Below, piece by piece: positions 1 to 8,861 of a stretch of 64,000 nt of DNA; the first letter of the stretch is position 1; each line of letters begins with the position of its first letter. The position numbers and the translations under genes are program-made. The stretch lies in assembly GCA_965656525.1 (NCBI GenBank), contig CBFHKY010000014.1:1-64000 (forward strand), written 5' to 3'. This DNA is from Pseudomaricurvus sp965656525. GTDB lineage: Bacteria; Pseudomonadota; Gammaproteobacteria; Pseudomonadales; Cellvibrionaceae. Below the pieces are notes generated by a model. It had not been told where the DNA came from, did no database searches, and saw nothing but the letters and a program-made list of their open reading frames with translations.

Positions 1-320
1 GAGGCGCGGGGTTCGACTTCTGGTCTACTATTGAAAAAGTTGGTGATCTGCGGCACTGATGCCAGCACTTCGTTAGTGTTCACTGCGCCGATTTCGGCAA
101 TTTTTTGCGCGTCGACACCGATAGTCTGAGATCCGGTAACTTCAGTACCGCGGATCAGGGTACCAGTTACAACAACTTCCTCAATGCGTTCAGCTGATTC
201 TTTTGTTGAGCTTTCTTGAGCAAACGTTGTTGCAGAACCCGTTGAGGCTAATAACACCCCAGTGGCCAGCAACGTTTTTTTGAACGGAGAGCGGTACTCT
301 CCAAAAGTCAGGTTTTTCAA
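1..320 (-). CDS. TonB-dependent receptor, N-terminal part (gene runs off the window start)
   Basis: Translating the minus strand from a TTG at 318-320 gives an N-terminus with a basic stretch, a hydrophobic signal segment ending near a TFAQ site, then a TonB-box-like stretch (IEEVVVTGTLIRG) and the start of a plug domain (GAVNTNEVLASVPQITNFF). This is the usual opening of an outer-membrane TonB-dependent receptor that imports a ligand with energy from TonB-ExbBD. TTG is chosen because GAGGTG lies seven bases upstream and no in-frame ATG is available. Only about 106 residues are visible, so the ligand cannot be guessed. It is divergent from the cytochrome operon that starts at 1067. Confidence 0.85.
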   Translation of the reverse strand, partial: MKNLTFGEYRSPFKKTLLATGVLLASTGSATTFAQESSTKESAERIEEVVVTGTLIRGTEVTGSQTIGVDAQKIAEIGAVNTNEVLASVPQITNFFNSRPEVEPRA

Positions 321-1066
321 GATAAAACACCTCTTATTTTTATTTTGAGTCTCTTAACGGTATTTCTTTGATGCGTCACCAAGCGCTGATTTTCTTCTCA
401 CTAATAGCCGAAAGCAGATCCAGTCTATTGAGCGATCAACAGCAACAACTACTATCAACAGCAACAACTACTATCAACAGCAACAACTACTATGGCTTCG
501 CTATCTAAGGGGATATTACGAGCTCTAAAGGTTAAGCCTCAGCTTGTGATGGTCTGGTGGGGTTCGTTCAGGTGTTGGTAAATGATGCGTCATCATATTG
601 CTTTCCTTTATTTAATTATTAGGAAATGTGTACGGCCAATGTATTGTCATCCCATCTGAGTGATGTCAGATCAACAGAGCCGAAGTCAGTTTATTTATAA
701 TAATACTAACTGGGTGCTATTATGTCGTATTCTTGGTGAGGTGCAATGCTTTTTTGCTTTTGTGACGGCAGTCTCATAGTTGCATTTAGAATTAAAAGTT
801 TATTTTAATAGCGATTTTATTTTCGAGAGGTTTGTAAGAAGAGCACTGTGGCTGAATGAAGCACAGTTGTTGTATAGATTCGATCGTTATGAAACGTAAA
901 GCCTGAGCACAAGTAGTGTAAATTCTTACAAGATTGTGGGTGTTTTCAGTTTGATTTCAGGTTTATGGGTTCATATAACATGTATTGGTCTTTCAGTTGT
1001 TGAAAAATCACCGGAAGACATTCAGGCCATTAAGGCTGATTCATTGGCTGTAGAGGTTGGCGAAAA
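321..1066. other. Divergent intergenic region with a tandem repeat
   Basis: This 746-base stretch separates the minus-strand TonB receptor from the plus-strand cytochrome operon. It is AT-rich, has no convincing ORF, and must hold the promoters for both directions. The only clear internal structure is the 19-bp triple repeat at 435-491. No convincing -35/-10 pair was identified. Confidence 0.6.
435..491. repeat. Three perfect 19-bp tandem repeats
   Basis: The unit ATCAACAGCAACAACTACT occurs three times head to tail without mismatch (435-453, 454-472, 473-491). It lies about 115 bases upstream of the TonB receptor start, on the side where its promoter should be. Copies could change by slippage or serve as iterated regulator sites. 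Nothing in the sequence decides which. Confidence 0.9.
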
Positions 1067-2344
1067 ATGCGAATAATAAAAAATACAATAAAGGCTGTAG
1101 GGGGCATTGCTGTGGTCGTGTTGTTGGGGGGCATCATCATAGGTGCCGTCAGCTCACAACCCGTTTTAGTGCCAGCCCCCATTGAATCTTTTTCTAACGC
1201 AACTGTAGAGCACGGGCGTTATTTGTCTAAAGCGGGTAATTGTTCTAGCTGTCATACCGAAGCGGGTGGCATGCCCTACAGCGGTGGTGTCGAGTTTCAA
1301 ACCCCGTTTGGCATTATGTATTCAACCAATATCACGCCAGATAAGGCTTCAGGTATTGGTAGTTGGAGTTTTAATGATTTTTATCGGGCCATGAAACAAG
1401 GGGTGCGCCCTGATGGGTCGCACCTTTACCCAGCTTTTCCTTATACTGATTTTGCAAAATTGACCGATGAAGATCTGGCTTCTTTGTATCTGTACTTTCA
1501 GTCTATTACCCCTGTTGTCACGCAAGCTACCGTGAACGAATTGAACTTTCCATTCAGCCAGCGGGCTTTATTGGGGCCATGGAAATGGTTGTTTCATGAC
1601 GCCGAAACATTTGTGCCAGACCCAGATAAGTCTGAACTTTGGAATCGCGGCGCATACTTAACAGAAGGCCCTGGGCACTGCGGTGCGTGCCATTCCCCAC
1701 GAAATATATTTGGTGCCGAAAAAGCACACTTAGCAATGACCGGTGGCGTGCATATGTCTGAGGTCAAATTGGGTGGACACAGATTATGGTCAGCCGTCAA
1801 TTTAACCGGTCACAGTACTGGTTTGGCCAGCTGGAGTGAAAAGGACTTAGTGGATTATTTACAAACGGGTATCAGTGACAAAGCTGTTGTTCATGGCCCC
1901 ATGACAAAGGTCGTTATGGGGTCTACTCAGCACCTATCAGAGTCTGACCTTACTGCCATAGCGCACTACTTAAAAACACTGCCTGAAAACGCGCAAAAGC
2001 CAGCTAAGTCGGCTTCACCTGAAGAGCTGGCTGCCGGCGAGGTGGTTTACACCGTTCATTGTGGCTCTTGTCATTTGCCTACTGGAAAAGGCTCCGAAGG
2101 TATGGGTGTGTCGCTTGAGGGTAATCCTATTGTTCAGGCGGCTGACCCCGCATCATTGTTGAATGTGATTTTGTATGGGCCACATTTACCTCCACGTCCA
2201 TTTTCAGTGGATCGTAGCAATATGAAAATGTTCGGTAAGCGTTTGTCTGATGAAGAAATTGCTCACCTTTCCAGTTACGTGAGAAACAGTTTTGGTAATC
2301 AAGGTAGTGTAGTAAGCCCAGAACAGGTCGCCCAACAGCGTTAA
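1067..2344 (+). CDS. Triheme membrane-anchored cytochrome c
   Basis: The 425-residue protein has an N-terminal hydrophobic segment (about residues 9-28) and three CXXCH haem-binding sites: CSSCH at 59-63, CGACH at 205-209 and CGSCH at 332-336. Three c-type domains in roughly 420-450 residues is the layout of the cytochrome subunit of membrane alcohol, gluconate and related dehydrogenases, which passes electrons from a periplasmic dehydrogenase to the quinone pool or a terminal oxidase. No dehydrogenase flavoprotein or quinoprotein subunit lies next to it. Its neighbours are DUF1592 and DUF1552 proteins, so its electron donor is unclear. The ATG at 1067 has GAGGTTGG upstream. It is the first gene of a probable operon extending to 9518. 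Confidence 0.85.
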   Translation: MRIIKNTIKAVGGIAVVVLLGGIIIGAVSSQPVLVPAPIESFSNATVEHGRYLSKAGNCSSCHTEAGGMPYSGGVEFQTPFGIMYSTNITPDKASGIGSWSFNDFYRAMKQGVRPDGSHLYPAFPYTDFAKLTDEDLASLYLYFQSITPVVTQATVNELNFPFSQRALLGPWKWLFHDAETFVPDPDKSELWNRGAYLTEGPGHCGACHSPRNIFGAEKAHLAMTGGVHMSEVKLGGHRLWSAVNLTGHSTGLASWSEKDLVDYLQTGISDKAVVHGPMTKVVMGSTQHLSESDLTAIAHYLKTLPENAQKPAKSASPEELAAGEVVYTVHCGSCHLPTGKGSEGMGVSLEGNPIVQAADPASLLNVILYGPHLPPRPFSVDRSNMKMFGKRLSDEEIAHLSSYVRNSFGNQGSVVSPEQVAQQR

Positions 2345-2349
2345 TAAAC

Positions 2350-2394
2350 GCGGTTCATTAAAGCTTGCTGAAACCTAGCCCTTTAATGAACCGC
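2350..2394 (+). other. Perfect 14-bp inverted repeat after the cytochrome gene
   Basis: The arms GCGGTTCATTAAAG (2350-2363) and CTTTAATGAACCGC (2381-2394) pair perfectly around a 17-base loop, starting six bases after the cytochrome stop codon. No T-run follows, so it is not a standard intrinsic terminator. It may stabilise or process the mRNA, or reduce read-through into the next gene. Confidence 0.8.
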
Positions 2395-2420
2395 AACTCT
2401 ACAGAAGCAGTGGTGAGAAG

Positions 2421-3614
2421 ATGAAAGTAGATAACCATAAAAATAACTTACCGGCTAGCATGACCGCCTTGCTGGCTTCTTTGATGCCCATGTTATGGAT
2501 GAGTCCTGTGGCGGCTAAACCTATCCCCCATAACGGTGTCTTAGGTTTTGTGGTATCGGATATTCGCTATGCATTATCCGATGACGCTGAAGAGACGGGC
2601 GCTTGTCCTGCTGGGATGTCGCTTACGGTGGCTGAAGCCCTCGCTCAAACTCCTGAAGGTAAGCGGCGACCCGGTGAGTCGGAAAACGACTATAACCGCC
2701 GATTGTGGTGGAGCGCTAACCAAATGATGAAGTTAGAGAATGGCAGTGATTTGTGTATGAATCCAGAGATGGGTAGTCCAGATCCCCATTTCAGAGGCGT
2801 CGATAATCTTAATAGTCCTGTCGATGGTTTTAATGTGGACGGTCAAGTGGATGGTAATGATTTTTCAGACCGTAGTGGTGAGCCCGGTGTAGACAATCAG
2901 TTTTACAGAGCCGTGGGGTGTACAAAAGCCTTTCAATCATCAGGTCAAGCCAACGGTTTTGTGGTCGAGATGTTGACAGGGTCTTGGGGCGTGTTGATCA
3001 CGCTGGAAGGGGTTGATGATCTGTACAACGATGAAGACGTGACAGTAGGGATGTACGCCAACGCTGATCCTATTTATTTGAGCGCCCAACGCGATCCTTT
3101 GCCGTATTCAACCTATGCTATGCATCAAGATAACGCTTACAGGGCTCAAGCAAAAGGCGTAATCAAAGAGGGTGTGCTAATTACCGAACCTGTTGATGTG
3201 CGGTTTGAAAATGTGACCAATAGTATGATCACTGAACGCTATCTGCGCGATGCCGTTTTAAAAGCCACGCTGTCTGAAGATGGCACACTAAAAGGCTATC
3301 TTGGCGGTTTCGCGCCAGTAGAATCGTTGTACGATCAAACGTTTGGCTTTCGCAATGCCACACTGGATGGTGGCAAGCCAGCGCCTTTACGTTTGAGAAG
3401 TCGTACCGCCAGCGGCAAAGCGATGTCGTTGGGTTACAGCTGTCATGGTATGTACCATGGGTTGTATGAATACGCCGATGCTCACCCCGATGAGAACGGT
3501 CGCTTCACCAGTATTTCTATGCAATATGAACTGGAAGCGATCCCTGCTTTTGTGGTGGATGTTGAAAGTAAAAGTCGCAATCTAATGTTATTGGAAGAGG
3601 AGGAGGGGCAATGA
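2421..3614 (+). CDS. Secreted protein of unknown function
   Basis: The 397-residue product is not a family I recognise. It opens with a likely signal peptide (hydrophobic stretch around residues 12-30, cleavage near VAAKP). It contains an Asp/Asn/Gly-rich segment (residues about 134-155) resembling a calcium-binding loop. Several cysteines are spread along the chain, including a SCHGMYH motif near the C-terminus that is not a CXXCH haem site. It overlaps the following DUF1592 gene by four bases, which implies translational coupling and a joint periplasmic function with the DUF1592 and DUF1552 proteins. The start follows GTGAGAAG. Confidence 0.75.
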   Translation: MKVDNHKNNLPASMTALLASLMPMLWMSPVAAKPIPHNGVLGFVVSDIRYALSDDAEETGACPAGMSLTVAEALAQTPEGKRRPGESENDYNRRLWWSANQMMKLENGSDLCMNPEMGSPDPHFRGVDNLNSPVDGFNVDGQVDGNDFSDRSGEPGVDNQFYRAVGCTKAFQSSGQANGFVVEMLTGSWGVLITLEGVDDLYNDEDVTVGMYANADPIYLSAQRDPLPYSTYAMHQDNAYRAQAKGVIKEGVLITEPVDVRFENVTNSMITERYLRDAVLKATLSEDGTLKGYLGGFAPVESLYDQTFGFRNATLDGGKPAPLRLRSRTASGKAMSLGYSCHGMYHGLYEYADAHPDENGRFTSISMQYELEAIPAFVVDVESKSRNLMLLEEEEGQ

Positions 3615-5332
3615 GCATGATCAGCGCCTGGCTAAAACAAGGTCACCTCGTAGGCAGTCGTCACTTAACCTTGTGTACGTTGTTGCCGGTGATGGCGGCA
3701 ACGCTATTGATAACGGGTTGTGGCTCCGACTCTTCTGTCAATGCTGAACCCGAGCCTGTCGGTGGGCCAGCATTAGTACGGCGTTTAAGCGAATCCCAAT
3801 ATCGCGCTTCTGTGGCGGATATTTTTGGGCCAGAAACACCCGTGGTAGGTCGTTTTGAACGCGGTCTACGGAGTCATGGTTTGCAGGCGATTGGTACCAG
3901 CGAATCAGGAGTATCCCCTTTTAGTATTGAGCAATACACCGCTGTTGCACTGGGTGTTGCTGAAAATGTTCTGAGTGAAGCGCGACGCGAAGAGATGATG
4001 CCTTGTACGCCTTCTGATGCCAGTAGTTTTGATGCGGCCTGTGCTGAAACGTTCGTCCGTTTTTATGGGGATCAGCTGTTTCGCCGTCCGATGGCACAAG
4101 AGCAGGTTAGCCGTTTTGTCGCTGCAGCCCGCGATGGCGCTTCAAAGCTCAATGATTATTATCAGGGTTTAAAGTACGCATTGGTTGGCATGATGGTCTC
4201 GCCGGAATTTTTGCTGCGTATTGAGAATATTAAAGATCGCTCATCTGTAAACGATGTGGCCGAGTTGGACAGCTATTCAAAAGCGGAGCGACTCAGTTTC
4301 TTTCTAACCAACAGTACGCCTGACCAAATATTGCTTGAAGCCGCCGCTAATGGTGAGCTGGACACGCAGGAAGGACTGGCTAAACAAGTTGATCGACTGA
4401 TTGCTTCGTCAAAGTTTAACGATTCGATACGAGCTTTCTTCTCCGATATGCTCGAGTTTGATTTGTTCGGTGAGCTGAATAAAGATTTGGATATCTATCC
4501 AGCCTACAGTTCTCAGGTGGCGGCTGACGCCCAAGAGCAGACCTTAAGAGATATTACTCGCTATTTGATTGACGAGAATGGTGATTATCGTGGGTTGTTT
4601 ACGCTGCGTGAAACAGAACTAACTCGACCTCTGGGGGCTGTTTATCGCGTGCCTGTTGCCGCGCGAAATGGTTGGGAGCGGGTCAGCTTTGAAGAAGACA
4701 GCCCGCGAATAGGCATACAAAGTCATTTATCATTTTTGGCTTTGCATTCTCATCCTGGGCGCTCTTCTCCCACACTGCGTGGTGCCGCTATTCGAGAAGT
4801 TTTTCTTTGCCAAGAAGTGCCGGATCCACCTGCCGATGTAGACTTTAGTGCGGTTCAAGATGCGGCCAGTGGTTCTATGCCTACAGCGCGAGATCGCTTG
4901 GACGTGCATAACCGTGAGCCGGCTTGTTCGGGTTGCCACAAAATTATGGACCCTCCAGGTTTTGCGTTAGAAAATTTCGATGGGTTAGGTCAGTACCGTA
5001 CTAAAGAAAACGGCGTTGTGATCGATGTCAGTGGTGATCTCGACGGTATCCCGTTCGATAAGCCTACGGAAATGGCTCAAGCCTTAAGTGAGCATCGTGA
5101 GGTACCACGCTGTGTGGTTGAAAAAATGTATCGCTATGCCGTTGGGCGTGACACGGTTTGGAAAGAGCGCTCGTACATGGATTTTTTGATTTCGCGTTTT
5201 ACGCAAGAGGGTTATCGAATGCCTGAGCTGATGAAAACCATTGCACTGAGTGAGAACTTCTTTGCTATTCAGCCAGAAACAAACAGTCGTTCAATCGCTA
5301 ATGCAGCCAGTCTGCAGGAGGGGGAGTCATGA
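3611..5332 (+). CDS. DUF1592/DUF1588-type lipoprotein with one CXXCH
   Basis: The 573-residue protein has a lipobox-like LITGC with Cys37, so it is probably lipid-anchored in the periplasm. The body matches the planctomycete-type arrangement: an N-terminal RRLSESQYRASVADIFG stretch (DUF1587/1595-like), a central DUF1592 part, then DUF1588 with CSGCH at residues 439-443 followed by HKIMDPPGFALENFDGLG, and a C-terminal DUF1585-like segment. In these families the CSGCH motif is taken as a possible haem c site. The biochemical role is unknown. It overlaps the neighbouring genes by four bases on each side, and DUF1592 and DUF1552 genes are commonly paired in other genomes. Confidence 0.85.
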   Translation: MSMISAWLKQGHLVGSRHLTLCTLLPVMAATLLITGCGSDSSVNAEPEPVGGPALVRRLSESQYRASVADIFGPETPVVGRFERGLRSHGLQAIGTSESGVSPFSIEQYTAVALGVAENVLSEARREEMMPCTPSDASSFDAACAETFVRFYGDQLFRRPMAQEQVSRFVAAARDGASKLNDYYQGLKYALVGMMVSPEFLLRIENIKDRSSVNDVAELDSYSKAERLSFFLTNSTPDQILLEAAANGELDTQEGLAKQVDRLIASSKFNDSIRAFFSDMLEFDLFGELNKDLDIYPAYSSQVAADAQEQTLRDITRYLIDENGDYRGLFTLRETELTRPLGAVYRVPVAARNGWERVSFEEDSPRIGIQSHLSFLALHSHPGRSSPTLRGAAIREVFLCQEVPDPPADVDFSAVQDAASGSMPTARDRLDVHNREPACSGCHKIMDPPGFALENFDGLGQYRTKENGVVIDVSGDLDGIPFDKPTEMAQALSEHREVPRCVVEKMYRYAVGRDTVWKERSYMDFLISRFTQEGYRMPELMKTIALSENFFAIQPETNSRSIANAASLQEGES

Positions 5333-6660
5333 AAACATTCAATCGTCGTGGTTTTTTACGCGGTACACTTCAGGGTGCTGCTGTTGGTATGGCGCTGCCT
5401 TTACTGGATTGCTTCCTCAGTGAAAACGGCAAAGCGTTTGCGGATACTGGCCAGCGTGTTCCAACCCGTTTTGGAACTTGGATTTGGGGGTGTGGTTTTA
5501 TTCCTGAATTGTGGGTGCCGCAGCAGGCGGGTGCTGACTATACGATGCCAGACCATCTGGCCTTAGTAGAGCCTTATAAGGATAAGCTTGCCGTTTTAAC
5601 AGGCTTTGATGTCAAGCTTGATGGTGTCCCTAATAAACCGCATGTCACCGGCTGTTTGGGTCTGAGAACAGGTATTCCTGTGCCGAACGAAAAGGTAAAA
5701 GCGCCAACATTGGATGTTCTGATTGGTAATGTCATTGGTGATGGTACACGGTTTCGCTCGATCGAAATGAGCACTTCTGGTGTTCAGAAGTCATATTCGT
5801 ACCGCGGTGCTGGTGCGCCAAACCCCAGTGAGGTGTCGCCGCTTTCGCTGTATAATCGATTATTTGGTGAAGGGTTTCAAAACCCGAATGACGCGCAATT
5901 TACACCAGACCCACATTATATGGTGCAACAGAGTGTACTCTCTGGCGTTCAGGATGACCGCAAAGCTTTAATCAACCTTGTTGGTGCAGAAGATCGCCAT
6001 CGTCTTGATGAATACTTCACGTCTATTCGTGAAATTGAGCAAAAGTTGGCATTGCAACTACAGCCTCCAGCACCGGTTAAAAACTTTGTCTTGCCGGATC
6101 CGCCTCCGGAAACCAGCTTAGATCCTACCATGAGTAACGTGTTAGAAAAGCATCGGTTAATGTCACAATTGCTTGCTCGCGCTTTGCAATCGAACCAAAC
6201 CCGAGTCTTTAACATGTTGTTATCCGATACAGCATCGAACTTACGTCGTCCTGGAACCACGTCGACACATCACACATTGACTCACGAAGAGCCTGTAGAT
6301 GCGGCATTAGGCCATCAAAAACAAGTGGCTTGGTTTGCGCAGAAAAGTATGGTCGCATGGCGTGACTTTCTGGATATTATGTCTGCTATCCCCGAAGGCG
6401 ATGGCACACTGCTGGACAACTGTGTGGTATTGGCTCATTCCGACTGCTCTATTGCTAAATCTCACGCAGTAGATGGTATTCCGGTGATGATTGCCGGTAG
6501 TGGCGGTGGCAAAATTCGAACAGGTCAACACCTGATAGGCAATGCAGATCCCATCAGCCGGGTTGGTTTAACGCTACAGCAAGCTATGGGCGTGCAAACG
6601 GAAAGTTGGGGTACTCTCTCTATGGAAACCAACCGTACCATTACAGAGCTGCTAGTTTAG
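5329..6660 (+). CDS. Tat-exported DUF1552 protein
   Basis: The 443-residue protein begins with a twin-arginine signal (NRRGFLRG at residues 5-12, then a hydrophobic stretch to about residue 36), indicating export in folded form. The rest matches the DUF1552 family, including the conserved pattern around HHTLTHEE and the C-terminal VVLAHSDCS. DUF1552 proteins resemble DUF1501/sulfatase-like folds, but their reaction is not established. The start codon overlaps the DUF1592 stop as ATGA, so the two are translationally coupled. With the triheme cytochrome upstream, an oxidoreductase or its accessory is the natural inference. It is not demonstrated by any motif seen here. Confidence 0.85.
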   Translation: MKTFNRRGFLRGTLQGAAVGMALPLLDCFLSENGKAFADTGQRVPTRFGTWIWGCGFIPELWVPQQAGADYTMPDHLALVEPYKDKLAVLTGFDVKLDGVPNKPHVTGCLGLRTGIPVPNEKVKAPTLDVLIGNVIGDGTRFRSIEMSTSGVQKSYSYRGAGAPNPSEVSPLSLYNRLFGEGFQNPNDAQFTPDPHYMVQQSVLSGVQDDRKALINLVGAEDRHRLDEYFTSIREIEQKLALQLQPPAPVKNFVLPDPPPETSLDPTMSNVLEKHRLMSQLLARALQSNQTRVFNMLLSDTASNLRRPGTTSTHHTLTHEEPVDAALGHQKQVAWFAQKSMVAWRDFLDIMSAIPEGDGTLLDNCVVLAHSDCSIAKSHAVDGIPVMIAGSGGGKIRTGQHLIGNADPISRVGLTLQQAMGVQTESWGTLSMETNRTITELLV

Positions 6661-6709
6661 TGGTCGTTGATTATTGAGTTGGCGAACGTCATACGTTGAA
6701 GGGCAGGTG

Positions 6710-7366
6710 ATGCGAATACTGTTGGTTGAAAGCGACAGCCTGTTAGGTGACACCATCCACGAGGCTTTAAACACCGAAGGGTATGCTTCGGATTGGCTCG
6801 TGAATGATGAACTCGTTATCCCAAGCCTGCTCAGTGGTGCTTACGATTTGTTAATTCTGGGTGATCACCTGCCCGAAGGTGTAAGTGTCGAGATGTTGAA
6901 CGGTACTCGTGGTGCCAGTTTGAGTATTCCTATACTGATGCTTTCGGCGGGTAGCCTGTTAACTGATAAGCTGCCGGCTATAAGCAAAGGCGCTTTTGAT
7001 TCACTCACGAAACCTTTCGACATGGATGAACTGTTTGCCCGTATCAATGCTTTGCTTTGTGTGTCTGGAACAGAAAAAACAGCCTTTAAGAGTGGCGATC
7101 TGATTTTGGATGTGGCTGAGCACACCGTGTTATACGAAGGGCAAAAAGTTGAAAACCTGACAGCCAAAGAATTCGCGATTTTGGAAGTATTACTGCGTAA
7201 TAAAGGCTGCTTTATCACCAAACATCGATTGCTGGACAGCTGTGTTGCAAAGGATCAATACGTGGCTTCGAGCACCATCGATGCCGACATTTCCCGCTTG
7301 TGTGAGCGTGTTGGTCCGGGTGCTATAGAAACTCTCAGAGGTATTGGTTATAGGGTGAAGTGCTGA
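6710..7366 (+). CDS. Atypical OmpR-type response regulator lacking the phospho-Asp
   Basis: The 218-residue protein has a receiver domain plus a winged-helix DNA-binding domain and is closely similar to the regulator at 8862-9518. The normal phospho-acceptor Asp51 is Gly here (LILGDHLP against LILDNRLP in the paralogue). One residue of the acidic pocket is also changed (VESD against VEDD), while Ser79 and Lys101 remain. The recognition-helix region is altered (TIDADISRLCERVG against TIEVYISRLRKRFG) with loss of basic residues. ATG 6710 is chosen over an upstream TTG at 6674 because it has AAGGG upstream and matches the paralogue length exactly. It follows the DUF1552 gene by 49 bases and overlaps the kinase start as TGATG. 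Confidence 0.85.
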   Translation: MRILLVESDSLLGDTIHEALNTEGYASDWLVNDELVIPSLLSGAYDLLILGDHLPEGVSVEMLNGTRGASLSIPILMLSAGSLLTDKLPAISKGAFDSLTKPFDMDELFARINALLCVSGTEKTAFKSGDLILDVAEHTVLYEGQKVENLTAKEFAILEVLLRNKGCFITKHRLLDSCVAKDQYVASSTIDADISRLCERVGPGAIETLRGIGYRVKC

Positions 7367-8790
7367 TGGTTTTTTCGCTGCGCCGCCGGCTGCTTTTCCT
7401 TCTTCTTGGTGCCATTGTGTCAACTTGGATGGTGTCCATCGCCATGACGTCTTATTTTGCTCAAAAGACAATCATTGAGCAGGTAGATCGTCAGCTTTTC
7501 CAGTACATGAACATGATGGACCGAACGATAAATATGGTTCTCAAGCGCCCGGTCACTCGACAGTACTTTTGGAGTCGAGTGACTCCTTTGATTTCTGACG
7601 GTGTCGCTCGATTAACCGGTGATACTTTCAGTTCATCGGGCACAGACTTAGTGTCTAACCTTTGGATTGAGGATGTACAGGTATTATCTGGCATTGATGT
7701 GCCGAGGTTTTCTAAAGCAGATATGACTGAAGGGCAAAGTCAAAACCTCAAGATTGCTGGCAGCAATAGTCTTTGGCGAGTGATGTATCGCCGCCACCCA
7801 GAACATGGTATTTCGATGGCTGTCGCGATCGATCTTCACAGTGCCATTGGGCAAAATACCACCCTAACCTTGCGGCCATTGATTCCCCTGTTTGTCGTAT
7901 TACCGTTGACGATTGTTTTGTTATGGTGGGGGATCAACAAGGGCTTAGCACCGTTAAGCGCCTTAACAGAAAAAGTAGAATCGCGCGGTTCTACTGTGTT
8001 GGAGCCGATTGAAATGGTCGGTGTTCCCCGAGAAGTTCACGCGGTTGTAGAAGCTATTAATGGATTGCTAGAGCGCTTGAAACGCGCACTGGAAAGTGAA
8101 AGCCGATTTACTTCCAATGCAGCCCATGAGCTGCAGACCCCTTTGGCATCCATCAAGGCAGAAGTTCAGCGTTATCAGCGTCATTGTCCAGATCCTGATA
8201 CCTGCCGCATGCTCGATCGAATCTCGACACGTGTATCGCGTGCGGCAGAAACCGTTACACAGTTGCTCACCCTTGCTCGGCTAGACCCAGATCAAACCTT
8301 TGATTTAGAACGAGTACAGCTGGATAAGTTGACACTGGATGTGATTGCCCACGAAGGTAATTGGGCATTGGATAAAAACATTGCCTTAAATATTGATGCC
8401 TTAGACGAAGTTGTCCTATACGGACACACAGATTGGTTGCAGGTGTTAATCGGAAACTTGTTAATTAATGCGTTTAAATATTGCCCAGAGGGCGGGCAAG
8501 TTTGGCTGTCCTCTTCAGAAAAAGACCATCAAGTAACCTTCTCTGTTGCGAATGAATGCGAGAAGGTGCCTAGTGAGTTGTTTGCGCGTTTGAAAGAGCG
8601 CTTTTTTACGGTGCCAACGGTCAATCAAAGTGGTGTCGGGCTGGGGCTGTCAATTGTTCAGCGTATAGCGACTTTGCATAATGCTGATGTTAGGCTTTCA
8701 CCCATGAAGGGAGATGAGGGTTTTAAAGCCGAAGTTATTTTTCACCTTTCTGGTTCGTCTCACTTTATCGGCTCGTCAAAACAAGGCTAG
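7366..8790 (+). CDS. QseC-like sensor histidine kinase
   Basis: The 474-residue kinase has two membrane segments (about residues 9-30 and 170-190) flanking a periplasmic sensor region. A dimerisation/phospho-acceptor helix follows with His254 in AAHELQTPLAS, then an N-box (LIGNLLINAFKYCPEGG) and a G2 box (GVGLGLSIVQRIA). The G1 box, usually VxDxGxGI, reads VANECEKVP, so the ATP lid looks degenerate. Spacing and motifs resemble QseC/PmrB-type kinases paired with QseB-type regulators. ATG 7366 overlaps the upstream regulator stop by one base. It probably phosphorylates the intact regulator 71 bases downstream. Confidence 0.85.
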   Translation: MVFSLRRRLLFLLLGAIVSTWMVSIAMTSYFAQKTIIEQVDRQLFQYMNMMDRTINMVLKRPVTRQYFWSRVTPLISDGVARLTGDTFSSSGTDLVSNLWIEDVQVLSGIDVPRFSKADMTEGQSQNLKIAGSNSLWRVMYRRHPEHGISMAVAIDLHSAIGQNTTLTLRPLIPLFVVLPLTIVLLWWGINKGLAPLSALTEKVESRGSTVLEPIEMVGVPREVHAVVEAINGLLERLKRALESESRFTSNAAHELQTPLASIKAEVQRYQRHCPDPDTCRMLDRISTRVSRAAETVTQLLTLARLDPDQTFDLERVQLDKLTLDVIAHEGNWALDKNIALNIDALDEVVLYGHTDWLQVLIGNLLINAFKYCPEGGQVWLSSSEKDHQVTFSVANECEKVPSELFARLKERFFTVPTVNQSGVGLGLSIVQRIATLHNADVRLSPMKGDEGFKAEVIFHLSGSSHFIGSSKQG

Positions 8791-8861
8791 AATAGCCACC
8801 GGCAAAAGGCCATGATGAGTGGCACAATCTATTGAAAAGGCGCTAGCACGAGAGAACTGTC

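Noticed and set aside
3905..4099. Short minus-strand ORF inside the DUF1592 gene
   Set aside because: Antisense to a conserved coding region, no independent support.
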